A stretch of 64,000 nt of DNA from Capillidium heterosporum (GCA_016630905.1 WBMQ01000001.1:1736001-1800000); one strand, 5' to 3'. Shown: positions 1 through 12,024, counted from the first letter of the stretch. Notes: generated from the sequence alone by a model not told the origin. Program-made: numbers and translations.

Positions 1-44
1 TTGTCCAATCCTTTATTGACATTAACTTTATGCCAAGATTTTAG

Positions 45-322
45 GTGGTTCTAAGTATGTCAACGTAAAGAACAATAGGAACTTCCTATTATCAACACAG
101 ACTAAAGTAGGTGGCTTTAGTAAATATCCTGGTGGGTATCCTGGTAATTTTATGATTTATTGCAATTGCTCATACATGGTAGATTTACTACATTCCTACA
201 CTGGTTTAGCTGGATTATCCTTGTCAAAGTGTGAGGGTTTAAAGAGCCTCAGCCCTGCCTTGAATCTTTCGGATGATGGGCTTAACTACTGGCTAACGAA
301 TATTAAACCTAAATTAAACTAA
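45..322 (+). CDS. CDC43: Protein geranylgeranyltransferase type I, beta subunit (C-terminal part; 5' end outside window)
   Basis: Partial gene: two last exons (45-143 and 183-322) separated by a 39-base intron ending in TAG; a further intron ends at 44. The translated end contains GGFSKYPGGYPDLLHSY followed by GLAGLSL. This is the C-terminal prenyltransferase beta-subunit repeat with the PDxLHxY signature of the GGTase-I beta chain; FTase and Rab-GGTase beta differ at these positions. The family protein pairs with the shared FTase/GGTase alpha chain and attaches geranylgeranyl to CaaL proteins such as Rho GTPases in the cytosol. The zinc-binding His lies in the HSY motif; the Asp/Cys ligands lie upstream of the window. 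It converges on TRS23. GGTase-I is preferred over FTase from the motif wording. Confidence 0.85.
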
Positions 323-1070
323 TTAGCCATTATCTTAGTATATAAATTACAAAAGATATATTCTATACCCTACAATATGCTGAAACAGATATATAGCCTC
401 CATAGTATTTAACCACCAGCGTTAACTTTTGAATTAAAAAGGCAGCCTAGTAAAATATACAGATAAATATCTAACTTATCTTATTTTTAATCAAATAGCC
501 AGCTATTCTCCAATCAGCCATAAAACATTAATAGTCCCTAGGTATCAAATTCACATGTATTTCAGAGTAGTTTAGGTATGTTTACATTTTAATTTTCAAA
601 TTTAAGATATAATACCAATCAAATAGAAACCAAAGCTAAACTTAGATTGAAAACCTATGGTTCTTAAAAGTAATAAATGGCACTAACTTTTTGAAGGATT
701 AAGTTTAGATTGTTAAACTACTAATGCTTTTAGCTGGTAGATATTACTATCTTAAAGGTTGTTGAACCACATTAAAATAGACAAACAAGCGAATAGCTCA
801 TAAGTGTAAGGTATTTAAAAATAGTACAAATTGCACTTGATATTTAGTTTGGAATAAAGGTTACTTTAAAAGACTACTATATACCAATGTTATTGCTGCA
901 ATTGATTCTATTATCCTAAACTTAAATACTTGAAAAAGGAAATAGTCAAATACTTTTATATAGTTTACAAACCATAAAAAAATTCTATTTAAATGCTTTT
1001 ATTAAAATCTACTTACTATTTATTTCTAGAGATTAGCAATTTGAACAGAAAACCTTTAATAAAAATAAAG
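323..1070. other. Intergenic region between two convergent 3' ends
   Basis: AT-rich sequence between the prenyltransferase gene and the 3' end of TRS23. No open frame with coding character, no RNA gene and no repeat was seen on either strand. Confidence 0.6.
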
Positions 1071-1568
1071 CTAGCTGTATTTGGTCAAATTTCTAACCAA
1101 ATCCATTAGCTTCGAGTCGAATTGCTCGCAACGGATAGGCATTTCAGGGGTATGGAAAGGATTCTTCATTACATAGTCAGCATACAGTTGATATATCGAC
1201 CACAAAATGGAGCTCACATTAGGTTGATTTGGGTCGGTTACCAGCAAAAATTTGGTTCCTATCAAAGCTATAGAAAATAAATTCAAAATATGATACCTGT
1301 TAAAGTTTGGAAACATTGTAGCTTGAACTTTGAAGTTTCTAAAATCTCTAGTCCTGAGGCTCCGGGAACTGGAGATATTTTGGAAGTGATGGCATGGACA
1401 CTATTGATGTCAGTTAGAAATAAATGTGGATAATTACCCATGAAAAGTCCCGGCTAATACCAAATACTCGTTACTCGTCAACCCATTGCTAAGCTTGTAC
1501 TTGGGCTCCAGATCCTTTTGGTAGGCTAATCCGCCTGCTTTGTTGATAATATAGAGTGAATAAAACAT
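1071..1568 (-). CDS. TRS23: TRAPP complex subunit Trs23/TRAPPC4 (synbindin family)
   Basis: Three exons (1438-1568, 1297-1400, 1071-1258) join in frame into a protein of 140 residues; the introns are 37 and 38 bases with TAG acceptors. The N-terminus carries the longin-type [13 protein letters not shown] signature, the middle reads [19 protein letters not shown], and the C-terminal part holds [10 protein letters not shown] and MPIRCEQFD, all hallmarks of the Trs23/TRAPPC4 core subunit of TRAPP, the Rab1/Ypt1 exchange factor that tethers ER-to-Golgi vesicles. The ATG at 1568 is the only one placing the longin strand at the start. At 140 residues it resembles human TRAPPC4 without its PDZ-like insert. 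It is divergent from NIC96 with about 175 bases between the two ATGs, so they probably share a promoter. Confidence 0.92.
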
Positions 1569-1743
1569 CAAATCGACTGGTTCATCAGCCTGAAAGTTAA
1601 AGTTAGTAGACAACGAAAAGCTAACTATGATTGGATAAATCAACCTGGTAGGTTACTTCAAAAAGGCGAAACTTGAATATCAATTTTCATCAGCTACATC
1701 TCAGAAATTTCCATTCCAATTAAACTACGATACATTTCAACTT

Positions 1744-4700
1744 ATGCTTAACGAGAGAACCGAGACCGCAAACAACAGCATAGAGAGAACTGAAGTAGGA
1801 TCGAATCTCAAGCACATCCTCAACAATCTAATCAGTATGAACAAGGACTTGGAGCTAAATTTAAGTAAAGTGGCTGAGAGTAAGAGAAGCCTTGAGGTTG
1901 AAGGTACCGAAAGCAAATCCAATTCTGAAGTTCCCATCTCACCAGAAGAGGTGGAGCGCAGAGTCAAAGTTTTACAAGGGCTACGAGCGTAATTACTAAT
2001 CCAATTCAATTTCAACTAAGCAAATTAATTAGTGGACAATACTTTCAGAAGCATGGAGCATCGTTGGAATCGATTGCCAAACTTGTTGATGTTGACTATT
2101 TAAAAGTAGCTATGCTTCCAACTTTAACTAAATTTAACTTTTATTTTTAGAAACATTCTCAAAGCAATAGTCTCGATTCGTACTCCGAGACAAGAGCTAT
2201 GACTTGTTATAAGGATAAGCGGAAGAGTGTTCAGCCAGCTGTAGAACTTCCAGCTGAGCCATCGATAAATACAATCAATTTGAAGAGGAGATGTAAAAGA
2301 GAGGAAGTAACGAGTCAGAATGAGATGCAGGTTCCAGAAGATTCTTTACGCTACAAATTTGCAAGCTTCATTGAGATGCTAAGATCCTACCAGCCTTTAG
2401 TAAAAGTAAGATTATCTTTAAGCCTGATCTTGAAATTAAACCATTCCAGTTCTTTGGAAAGGATAGCACTGCTACTGAAGTGAAGACTGACGATGTTCTA
2501 CAATACAAAACAATCATCGATGCTCGTTCTAATCCTGAAGCGGACTTAAACTGCTACTTACTTCAAACCTTGGCAGATCAGATCCACTTTGATTTAAAAT
2601 CGGTAACTTTTGGCTAGATAAAGTGGTTCTCATCTCTTTATTTAGCATCCTTACGATCTGAAACGACTTGCTCAGTTCTTAGCTGATACGATAAAGGATG
2701 TCGCTGGAACTCAGCCTTCTCACAATCAATTTAAAGAGGGATACTCTGAAGGTCATTCGAACAAGGAAAAGAGACAGCTTTTTGAACAAAGCTACACTCG
2801 ATACTCCTTGAAATATTTTGAGGATGCGTAAGATTTTTTTCTAACAACGATATTTACATCCATTAGGTTCATGGCCAAAATAAATGAGGCTGTATTGGCT
2901 AGTCAATCCGAAGAGATGATAGTTGACGAAAAGATTGAGTGTTTCATAGATATCAAGTATCGCAGCCGTTATGAAGCCACTCCAACGGTAGCATTTATCC
3001 AATACTTCTTAACTTACGATACATAGACTTATGGATTCAACAAGTACAAGTTCTATATCCACCTATATCTACTCCTTCGTACAGGGAATACCCAGCTCAT
3101 CCCAGACCATTGCAAAAAGATGGATCTTTTTGCCCTCAAGGAAGAAGAATTTTTAAACGTTTTCCAAACGTTCATAAGCCAAGATAAACGGTACCTATAT
3201 ATATTAACTTTATCTAATTTAATTTATGTTAGTGTATTGACTTTGCAAGACCTCGCAATTGTAGCCGAGTTTAAAACCGTCCACCGTTCGATCAACGGTT
3301 TTAAATCTAACCCCTTCACGCTATTTTTGAGTGATTTAATTCGAATCAAAACTTCTCCTGAGGAACATAACTCTGGAATTGACTTTGCTAGAGATTTGTT
3401 TGATGATAACGATCGTATATGGCTCGAAGTATTTGCTTTAAATAATTTTTACTTACCGTTATCTAGTTGTACATGACCAAAGAGAACGTTGGAGCAAGAC
3501 TCCCACCACAACTCGATTCTAGTAAACCAATGGTGGACTTCAAAGCGATCCAGAGATATGTGCTGGCCACCTACGTTGACAAGAATTCTGATGACAGAGA
3601 AACCATCACGTGTTCATGTGAACGATTGATTATAACGGCTCAATTTGAACAGGTAAATTTGACGACTAATTCTTGGCTAAATTTCAATTAGTTGGCTGAT
3701 ATATTATCCCGATCTCCCATCTTCAAATGGGATCTGGTCCACATCATTCTAGCTTTGGATCATTATGGATTACTAAGCTATGATTTCGAGATTGAGTACA
3801 ATTCTATTAGACCTGGTAATCAATCATAATACTACATTATGTCTAAACTGGCTTTGTTATATATAGTCGCTTTGCAAATTAATCTCAAGACTGGGGAGAC
3901 ATCTATCAACTTTAAGTCACTGTTCAGGAATATCTTTAGTTGGGTTACGCCTGCTACTGCCGCCGGTATGATGCCATACCTTAAAATGATGCGCTGGGTT
4001 TCATCCGAAGATTTCTACGCATACACTCGGTCCTTCGTCGTTGAATCGGGTCTGTTTACCACTTTGCTGGGTTCCGCTGATAATGTCGGGAAATTTGAGG
4101 TGCGGCTTTATTTTGAACTGGCTAACTTTTATTTTTAGCCTGGCATACTTTTGTCAACCTCAATGTTTGATGAACCAACGTTATCTAAACTCGTACGCGA
4201 ATCGGCTGAAATTTTGGTAGGTCACTCCTTCACTGAGGGAGACCTTGTCAACTGTGAGCTAAAACTACGGGTTCTTAAGGTACTACCTAATAGAGTACTT
4301 ATATACTGATTTTTCTGTATATAGAACTATGAACTTGGTGCAACTTTGCTATTGATGCGACTCATCCCCATCATCGAAAAGTTGGCTATATGTATCTCCT
4401 ACCGGCCATGCCCCGAGCTCCTCAACCAACAATTAGCCCTCTTCGATGAAATAATGGTCCCCATGCAGCACTACCTCATTTTGGAGAATAGTCGAAACCT
4501 GTCCCCCAGCTTGACTTTCCAGATTCAAGCCGTCACCTCCTCCTTAGAGTTCGTGTTTGCTTATCATCGCCTCGATATCAAGCACTGCTATCAGGTAACT
4601 TTTAACGTTTAGACTGGATTTAATTTGATTCCGATAGTTCTTGATGGAAGGACCCCTGCTTCCCAAAGTTGATAACTACTATGAAGGACGTAGGTTGGCG

Positions 4701-5016
4701 TCAGCCTTAGATGCTTGCTTACCCGAGTTCCAAAACGTTTTGGGTAGGCTATACAATATGCTCATCAAGTTTACCGACATCACCGTCAAAAATATCGATT
4801 CCGGTAGCAACACCGACTTTACCAAGGCCCAGGTAATTTTGTTGCAATAGGTAGTACTAATTCAACTTTTAGCGGGACCAAATGCTGCGCAAGTTGAAGA
4901 CCTTCTCCTGGGTTAGTGTCAACAAACCCGACATCAAGCTTTGGCAACAGTATCGGACTCTCTATCATACTTTACAGGTCCCCGAGTTTGAAAGTGTCTT
5001 CAACAGTCACCTTTGA
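1744..5016 (+). CDS. NIC96: Nucleoporin Nic96/NUP93 family, scaffold of the nuclear pore
   Basis: A multi-exon gene (about twelve short introns, nearly all ending TAG). The start at 1744 opens a predicted coiled-coil region (NLISMNKDLELNLSKVAESK), as expected for the Nic96 N-terminus that binds Nsp1-type partners. Downstream exons join in frame and carry the alpha-solenoid landmarks of Nup93/Nic96: GFNKYKFYIHLYLLLRTGN, the acidic DLFDDNDRIWLEVF segment, AAGMMPY, and the stretch RSFVVESGLFTTLLGS followed by KFEPGILL, which parallels the ELVIES...ILGKL...KPGVI part of NUP93. The last exon ends PEFESVFNSHL before TGA at 5014. The product would be an inner-ring scaffold of the nuclear pore. I checked several exon junctions and all keep frame. 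A short antisense open frame over the first exon is a shadow. Confidence 0.88.
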
Positions 5017-5798
5017 TTTGACCTACCGCCTTGCTGATGTTTGGTAGTTTATTTTTACTGTATTAAATTGGTTAGCTATCTATATTTTTATGATTGGAGG
5101 CTCGTTAGGCTACTGAGTTTATTGGTTTTTGGCTTAGGGAAACGATAGAATCTCGAAGAGTTTTTCAATCTATATGTATCTTTTCAATAGTTCTATTTTT
5201 GAGTTTAAATAGTTATGCTGATTACGAATTTACAGCTCTACTTTTATAGTATTTTGCAGCATGGCCTAATATACATTGCTGTGTATTTTTAAGCCCAATA
5301 TAGAACTCTACTGGTTCATATATGAATTTACTTGGCTATAGGATTAGTTATTGTTTCTATACTTGATATTCAAGCGCTTACAGCAATTGCTATAGAAAAA
5401 ATATAGCAAATCTGTATTTTCCAAGGGAAGCTGTACGATTGAACTCAACCAACCTGGCTTTTAGACTTTCAAGATATTTTTCATCAATATAACTTTATAA
5501 TCCTTAAATTCTTATAACTACATATAAAGCACATTGAGATACAGCTCGATAATATATAATTTTGGATTTGCTATTCTTACTTTAATCTCTTTTGTATCAA
5601 GTCAATTTGAACTATTATCATCTCATCCATTCCTATCCCATCAATATAGGGATGGATACGAAGCTAATGGAAAAGTAAATAAATGTAGCGATATTATTCT
5701 TATAAATTTAAAATAGAACTGACTAAATAGTATAGTATACCTTTACATGATCATATATTATAGACAAAACTATTTTATTACTCAACTAAATTCGAAAA
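5017..5798. other. Intergenic region
   Basis: No supported gene. A hydrophobic open stretch of 60 codons at 5534-5716 (+) looks like a secretory leader but begins only with TTG and has no acceptable upstream exon, so it is not called. Confidence 0.5.
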
Positions 5799-7262
5799 TC
5801 AAAAGAAACCGGGACGCAACATGATGTGGAAATCATTGTCATCATAACTACGCTTGGTAGGGTAACTGGGTGGGTTTGGTTTGTTGACTGGATAACCTTG
5901 ATGGGGTGGAGTAGAAGGTTTTGGTGCTACATAGCTAGGACTAGGCTTAGGAGGAATTGGACCGTGGGTTGGATAACCTGGGTTCTCGGGTTTTGAGGGG
6001 GTGGGTTTGGGAACAACATAAGTTGGCTTAGGGGGGTCTACTACCGGTTTTGAAGGCTTATGTACGGGGTAACCGGGATGAACAGGCTTAGAAGGCTCGT
6101 GGACGGGGTAGCTAGGTTTTGGTGGGGTAGGATGAGTGTGGCTTGGAGCGACAGGCTTGGTAGGCTGAGGCACAGAGTAGCTGGGATGGACGGGTTTAGA
6201 TGGTTTATGAGCAGGATAACTGGGTTTTGGCGGATTGGGATGGGTGTAGCTTGGGAAAACAGGCTTAGTAGGTTTAGGAACGGGGTAACCAGGATGTTCG
6301 GGTTTCGAAGGTTTGTGATCAGGATAGCTAGGCTTTGGTTTAGGGTGGCTATGGCCACCAGTTGGATAGTGGGGATGCTCAGGCTTGGCAGGTTTAGTCG
6401 GATGATGAGGTTTGTGAGGAACATCATAACTTGGTTTTGGTGGACTAGGATGGGTATAGCTTGGGACGACAGGCTTGGTAGGCTTAGGTACGGGATAACC
6501 AGGGTGTCCGGGGTGTGCAGGCTTCGAAGGTTTGTGGTCGGGATAGCCAGGGTGGGCCGGCTTAGAAGGCTTAGGAACTGGGTAACCAGGATGTTGAGGC
6601 TTAGAAGGCCTATGATCGGGATAACCGGGACGGACTGGTTTAGTAGGTTTAGGGACTGGGTGGCCAGGGTGCTCGGGTTTTGAAGGTCTGTGGTCCGGGT
6701 AGCTAGACTTCGGTTTTGGATGATCATGCCCACCAGTTGGATAGTGAGGTTTTCCAGGCTTAGTAGGATGATGGGGATGATCCGGTTTGGAAGGCTGGTT
6801 ACCAGGATAGCTTGGGACAACTGGCTTAGTAGGCTTAGGAATTGGGTAGCTAGGATGTTGGGGCTTGGATGGTCTGTGGTCAGGGTAGCTAGGCTTTGGT
6901 TTTGGGTAACCATGTCCGCCAGTTGGATAGTGAGGACTTTCAGGCTTGGTAGGATGATGGGAATGATCTGGTTTGGAAGGTTGGTTACTGGGGTAACTTG
7001 GTTTTGGATGAGGATTATAAGGATGCGAATTAGTTGGATAGACAGGTGGGGCTTCTGGCTTGGAAGGTTTCAAGATGGGGTAGGATGGAGTTGGATGTGG
7101 TGGTGGCGACGGTTTGGGCACTTCCGGTTTTCTAGTAGGATAAGCTGGAGGATTCGCTGGCTCAGCGTAGGTAGGATATGCCTGGTAGCCTACTGGGCTT
7201 GCATTTACCTTGATGGCTCCTGCTAATGTCAAAGCTAATATTAAGTTCTGGATGGCAACCAT
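5799..7262 (-). CDS. Secreted proline-rich tandem-repeat protein with dibasic site before its C-terminal peptide
   Basis: Single exon of 487 residues. Residues 1 to about 21 (MVAIQNLILALTLAGAIKVNA) form a clear signal peptide. The rest is a low-complexity repeat of Lys-Pro/Ser-Lys-Pro/Tyr-Pro units (PVPKPTKP, YPDHRPSKP), organised in three longer copies, each with a HYPTGGH block followed by a KPKPSYPDH-type block. Such Pro/Lys/Tyr/His-rich extracellular proteins are typically wall- or adhesive-type structural proteins; that role is inference. The C-terminus leaves the repeat pattern: after Tyr-Pro-Thr a Lys-Arg dibasic pair precedes SYDDNDFHIMLRPGFF, so a Kex2-like protease could release a 16-residue peptide. 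No cysteine pattern, GPI signal or enzyme motif is visible. The long open frames on the other strand are by-products of the repeat. Confidence 0.85.
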   Translation of the reverse strand: MVAIQNLILALTLAGAIKVNASPVGYQAYPTYAEPANPPAYPTRKPEVPKPSPPPHPTPSYPILKPSKPEAPPVYPTNSHPYNPHPKPSYPSNQPSKPDHSHHPTKPESPHYPTGGHGYPKPKPSYPDHRPSKPQHPSYPIPKPTKPVVPSYPGNQPSKPDHPHHPTKPGKPHYPTGGHDHPKPKSSYPDHRPSKPEHPGHPVPKPTKPVRPGYPDHRPSKPQHPGYPVPKPSKPAHPGYPDHKPSKPAHPGHPGYPVPKPTKPVVPSYTHPSPPKPSYDVPHKPHHPTKPAKPEHPHYPTGGHSHPKPKPSYPDHKPSKPEHPGYPVPKPTKPVFPSYTHPNPPKPSYPAHKPSKPVHPSYSVPQPTKPVAPSHTHPTPPKPSYPVHEPSKPVHPGYPVHKPSKPVVDPPKPTYVVPKPTPSKPENPGYPTHGPIPPKPSPSYVAPKPSTPPHQGYPVNKPNPPSYPTKRSYDDNDFHIMLRPGFF

Positions 7263-8270
7263 AGATTTTTAAAGTAGTAAAAATTAATTGAGACTGCTTT
7301 GGTTAGTTTTAATTAATTGATCTTTAGTAGCACACAGCTTTTATATAGGCAAGCTATAGTAAACTATACTGTAGCGCAAGGAACTAGAGTTAGCTAGGTT
7401 TCCATTCCTTTTTCCTTGCAGCTTAACCGATTCGAATATCTTCAATAAATTTTTCTGGAGTATACGAGTAATAAGGGTTATGATATTTATAGAATCAATA
7501 GTGGGAAAATTGAACTTCGGTATTGCGATATATCAAACATTAAAATGTATATGCTGTAAGATCAATATGGATATATATTTATAGAATTTAGCGGCGTTCA
7601 GCTTCTATAAATACTTTGGGTAAGAGACTAAATGCTCTCCTACTGCTGCTTTCGCTACATAGTCGCTTACGCTGCTTACCATTCGAACAAAATAATTTTA
7701 AATGAACCAACTTCATCCCCTTCATTTTAAAATTTATTGAAAAATTAAAGCAGAATAGGGGGATAGAAATATGTTATTCTAATGCATCCTTACTTTTCAC
7801 ATCCTTCTGTTTATGATTTTTACCAAAGTCCATTGAATAACTGGAATGTGACTGTCTCTTTAATCATTGAAGCTTCCAGTTAGTCATCAACAAAATTTGA
7901 AAAGGAACTGTGCAAATTTAGTTATAATTTGAGTTCCAGTTTTTGAAGAACTAATGTCCATATATTAATTAAAGCTTAAGCCTCAAGCTATAGCACCAGT
8001 ATGTTTGATAATATACACTAGTATGGACTTTCTATTTATCTCTTATTGAAACTCATCTTTTTGTATTATAAAAATGTGAATATCCTATCTAAAAAAACTA
8101 GGATATTTAGCCAAAGATAGCTGTAAGATGAAATATATCTACTCTAAGCACTTGTCAAAATATGCTTATTTATTGATATACTGGGTAATAAAGAGTAGTA
8201 AATAGACCAAAATTCCGAAAATATTCAGGCATCATCAGCAGTATCCATGTTGAAATATAGCCATATCGAA
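7263..8270. other. Intergenic region
   Basis: Promoter side of the proline-rich gene and 3' flank of the WD40 gene. A TATA-like TTTATATAGG lies near 7340 (on the plus strand as written). No open frame, RNA gene or clear repeat was found. Confidence 0.5.
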
Positions 8271-9690
8271 CTACTGGATGATGGAATATCTTCGAATCGA
8301 CTCTTCCAGCCCTAATTCTGAATGAGATCTCATGTTTTTATAGTGACTGCTTACCGATGAATAAGTACTTTCCAGTTGGCGAAAATGATAACCCCGAAAT
8401 ATTCTTATCTACAGTACCGTCGGTCACATTGATCGTCCTGTCTGGTATTGTAGGTACGAGCATCGATCAAGTTTACATGTGAGACATGCTTTTTACGCAA
8501 ATCTTAGTATGGAATATGCTGTTAATGGATCTTACTTCACTATAAGCCAGGTATTCCCCCTTGGCACTTTTTGAAAACTTTACGCAACGGGCTGCTCTTT
8601 TAGCATTGAACTAGGGTATTTAGCTTTGCAAGCATACTGGGTTACCGTAATTATCCCGGACTTGCTTAAATCCGTGTTGGTATCGAGCTGATTCATACTG
8701 AAACCTGCAATTGGACTTGTAGCTCGTAGATCCCACACCAAAACTTGACTGTCCTGGCTGGCGATGGCGAACGTCTCTGAAGTTGACTTCCATGCCGTTG
8801 AAAAGCAAGAGTCTTTGGGACCTTACAAAGGTTAGTAGACATCTATACTTACTTTACCCTTTAAAGTCTGGATCAATTCAAAGCTGTCGTTTTTAACGTC
8901 GTACAAGAAAACTTCGTCAGAGTCACCAACCACTACCATCTTTGTACCATCGGGACTAATGGATGCTGCCAAGAGTTAGGATTTTACTGCCAATTTAAGA
9001 GTACCGTGGTTTACAGCAGTTGGGAACTGAATGGTATTGATTTTCTCTAGGATTGGTAGGTTGAATATCTTTATAGTTTGGTTGTTGTTGCAGCAAAGCA
9101 ATCGCTTTTCACCGTGCTGCCCATAAATAGATAGAGAATTGTTGATGGAACCACCGGCCATAATGTGAGTAGGGCTACAACAGTTAATAGAAACGTCGAC
9201 TTTAATCTTACTCTTCGTCGCTGGTTAGTGACTTTACAGTTAATTGAGACCGCTGACCTCCCGCCGCTGCGTACCCATCCCTTTTAGATTTATTAAGTAG
9301 AGTATATTTATCATTTAAGCCTACCTAACGGCCATAGAGATAGGTGGATATTCCAAATGCTTTAGAATGGAGCTGGACTAAGATGATTCATTAACTATTG
9401 AACTTTATAAAGTGTACTTGATTTGTAGTTGTATTGAAACAGTTGATACTCGATCCGTCTACTAAGTAAATCTCATCGTCCTTATCGGAACAAGAGACAA
9501 GGTTTCGTAGTTGCCTAACCTTTATAAATATTATACTAATGGTAAATTATTTACCAGTGTTGTATAGTTGTTTGTTGACCGTACACAACTGGATCTTCGT
9601 TAATAAATATGGCGGTGCTATAGGTGTAAAAAGTGTCAATTTGGGTGAGTTAATATAGACACAATACTTGATGTCGTTTGAATCGGCCAT
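8271..9690 (-). CDS. WD40-repeat protein of the fungal DUF2415-like type
   Basis: Many small exons. The start at 9690 gives MADSNDI, and splicing at 9667/9618 leads to NTAIFINEDPVVYGQQT. Further exons (9555-9617, 9418-9514, 9325-9377, 9212-9280, 9005-9174, 8858-8965, 8646-8821, 8536-8610) keep one frame and give YAAAGGQRSQLT, LLCCNNNQTIKIFNLP, ASISPDGTKMVVVGDSDEV and ASQDSQVLVWDLRA. These are beta-propeller strands; the SPDG...VVGDSxEVFLYD wording is typical of the fungal WD40 proteins that carry a DUF2415 segment. The 3' end (KNISGLSFSPTGKYLFIG, stop at 8271) is coding-like, but the junction before it (about 8440-8530) is ambiguous because HVNLIDAR and the following exon lie in different frames. 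Function is unknown; a scaffold role is the general expectation. Confidence 0.72.
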
Positions 9691-10496
9691 TGATATTTTG
9701 TCAAAAGAAGTGTATAAAAGTTACAAGCGTTCATTTTGCTTGATAAGTGCTTTTTAGGTGGTCAAAAAGCTTGGTAAATCCAACACCTATCCCCAATTTC
9801 ACTGCGGATCATGTAAGCTAAGCTATTCAAAGCAACTTTAACACCCCTTAACTAAATAAAAGTAACCTTGATATGTTGAAAAATTTACTACTTGGTACGG
9901 CGAAAGTCTTATTGTTTGATGAACTTGGATAATATAAGATCCAAGCGTGACTATTAAGATATCAGATACAAGAAGGAACAAGTGATGATAAGCTTATCCA
10001 TTGTCAAAGCATGTGGAAGAAAGTTCAGTATGTAAGTACCCCTTGTCAAGCTTTCTTCCATGTATATTAATCAAAGTCGTACAGCTTCGAGCTGATTCAA
10101 ATGGATAATCTCTGGAGAAAACCGAGTCATATTTTAAGTTGAGTAGTAAAATCCAGCAAATATATTTTGAAATGTAAAACTTGTATACTAAGACCTGAAG
10201 CCGTCTCCTTACAAAGTTTATATATGAGCCACTACCTTAAATTTTCACTTCACTAAAAAATATGTACTCTACAACCTGCTGTCGATATCTCTTAGTTTTA
10301 AATGCGATGATACATTCTATCGATATAGAGTACTAAAGGTATAGTATCTTTATCAACCAATTTTACAAAGGATAACTAAATTCCTCCATAGAATCCATCT
10401 TATTGGTCAACATTTCGATCCTATTTCCAAAAGCTCAAACGTCATGCATTTAATATCAAGAATACTTCAAAATTTTGAAACCCATCAAGAGGAAAG
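9691..10496. other. Intergenic region with possible promoters of flanking divergent genes
   Basis: Lies between the divergent WD40 and Ayr1-like genes. A short ATG frame at 9980-10035 followed by a good GTAAGT donor was noticed, but no downstream exon stays open, so no gene is called. Confidence 0.45.
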
Positions 10497-11630
10497 ATGA
10501 ATCCAACCAAAGTAGTTTTGATAACCGGATGTAGCGACGGGGGTATAGGCTCCAGCTTAGCTTCCCAATTCATCAACCACAACTATATCGTATATGCAAC
10601 TGCCCGTTCGCTAAAGAAACTTTCGAAGCTCCAAGATTTGAAGAAAGAGAACTGCAAGCTAATGGAGTTGGACGTAACTTTAACTCAGTCTATTGAAAGA
10701 TGTGTCAAAGAGATAATTAAGCAAGAGGGAAGGATTGACATATTGATTAACAATGCAGGTATACCTTTAGCTGGCCCCTCAACCGAAGTCACTATTGAAG
10801 ATGTCAAAAATTCGTATGACATCAACCTGTTTGGCCTGTTGAACTTGACGCAGCATGTTACTAAGCATATGGTAATATCTTACAACCGCTATTTTATTTA
10901 TTGATATTTATATTAGATTGAGAGAAAGGAAGGTATAGTAGTTAATGTCGGGTCGATTGTAGGAGATTTCGTTACTCCATACCAAGGTATCTACTCCACC
11001 ACTAAGGCAGCCTTACATAGTCTATCCAAGGTCTTGAAGTTGGAACTGATGCCGTTCAACATAAAAGTGTTGACGGTTAAACCTGGGTACTATTTTTGTC
11101 TTTTTGCTGTCTTTACTGATATGTTTTATCTAGATCCGTCAAATCAAATATTGCCAACAATAACATGTTTACAAAGCTGATCGATAACTCCAACTACAAA
11201 GCTGTGGAGAAGGAAGTCAACGATCGTGTCAACTTTTCACAAGGTAACTTTCCCTTTAATACCTTTACCTTAATATGTATCTTTAGTCCATGGAACTTAC
11301 GACACCGACTTATTCGCATCGAAAGTCCTACAATTTGTAGAAGCACATATTCAACCTACCTTTTCAACAGTCTTACCCTACCTACTGTTCAACCCCATCA
11401 AGTTGGCGCTGTTCTTTATAGTTTTACCTATCAACTTGCTGTTGAAACCTAGACTTTTAAGCTATTTCAATTGTTTCGGTAGTCTGGGGTGGATAGTCGA
11501 TAGTGAAATAGTAGTAGGTGGGTCAACCTACCCGCACTATTTAAATAAGATCTTACCGACCTATGTGTTTGAATGGTTGCTGTTCAGCAACTTCAAGCTG
11601 GAGAAGTTGAAGAGAAGCAAGAAGGATTGA
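10497..11630 (+). CDS. Short-chain dehydrogenase/reductase, Ayr1-like (1-acyl-dihydroxyacetone-phosphate reductase type)
   Basis: Four exons (10497-10871, 10917-11096, 11134-11243, 11287-11630) joined in frame, with introns of 45, 37 and 43 bases. The N-terminus has the classical Rossmann cofactor motif (VVLITGCSDGGIGSSLA), then NNAG near residue 88, and YSTTK, the Tyr-x-x-x-Lys catalytic pair, in exon 2. The GCSxGGIG wording and the long hydrophobic C-terminal part (LALFFIVLPINLLLKP) match the Ayr1 group, which reduces acyl-DHAP with NADPH in lipid droplet and ER membranes during phosphatidate synthesis. The exact substrate is inferred from family likeness. The divergent neighbour is the WD40 gene. 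Confidence 0.82.
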
Positions 11631-11929
11631 ATAAAAGTTTGAAAGGGGAGTGGAATTTGAATGATAGGTTTTGTTTTAATACTGTAAATTATTTTGCATG
11701 TAGATCGAGTACATTATTGTATATATAATAGTATTTACAGATAATCAAGGCAGTAATGAAAGAAATAAATATCCCAATTTATTTACCACAAGTCACAAAT
11801 ATTATATTCTAGTAATTGTAAGATTTGGAGCTTGTATGTATTACTGGTCAAAGAATAAAATTTTCAACGAATGTCTTTGAAATGCAAAATTTCTGAAACA
11901 TATATCTAAGTGCATTGGAAGTCCAGGTA

Positions 11930-12024
11930 GCTCCCGTAGCAAAGTGGTTTAATGCGTCGTGCTTATAATTCAAAAGTTATACAGAAGTCACGCGAAGGTC
12001 GCGGGTTCGATCCCCGCCGGGAGC
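11930..12024 (+). tRNA. tRNA-Ile (anticodon UAU) with a 22-base intron
   Basis: The acceptor arms GCTCCCG (11930) and CGGGAGC (to 12024) pair perfectly; the T-arm is GCGGG-TTCGATC-CCCGC. The anticodon stem TCGTG/CGCGA closes the loop CTTATA-A, giving anticodon TAT, with an intron of about 22 bases placed after position 37 as in eukaryotic nuclear tRNAs. The intron contains TTATA, which can pair with the anticodon region, as is usual for such introns. It would read the rare AUA codon. Confidence 0.93.

Noticed and set aside
5534-5716. 60-codon hydrophobic frame resembling a secreted peptide
   Set aside because: No ATG, only a TTG start, and no upstream exon with a donor site.
6041-7226. Long open frames on both strands through the proline-rich gene
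   Set aside because: They arise from codon repetition in the Pro/Lys/Tyr repeats of the secreted protein and have no start or domain of their own.
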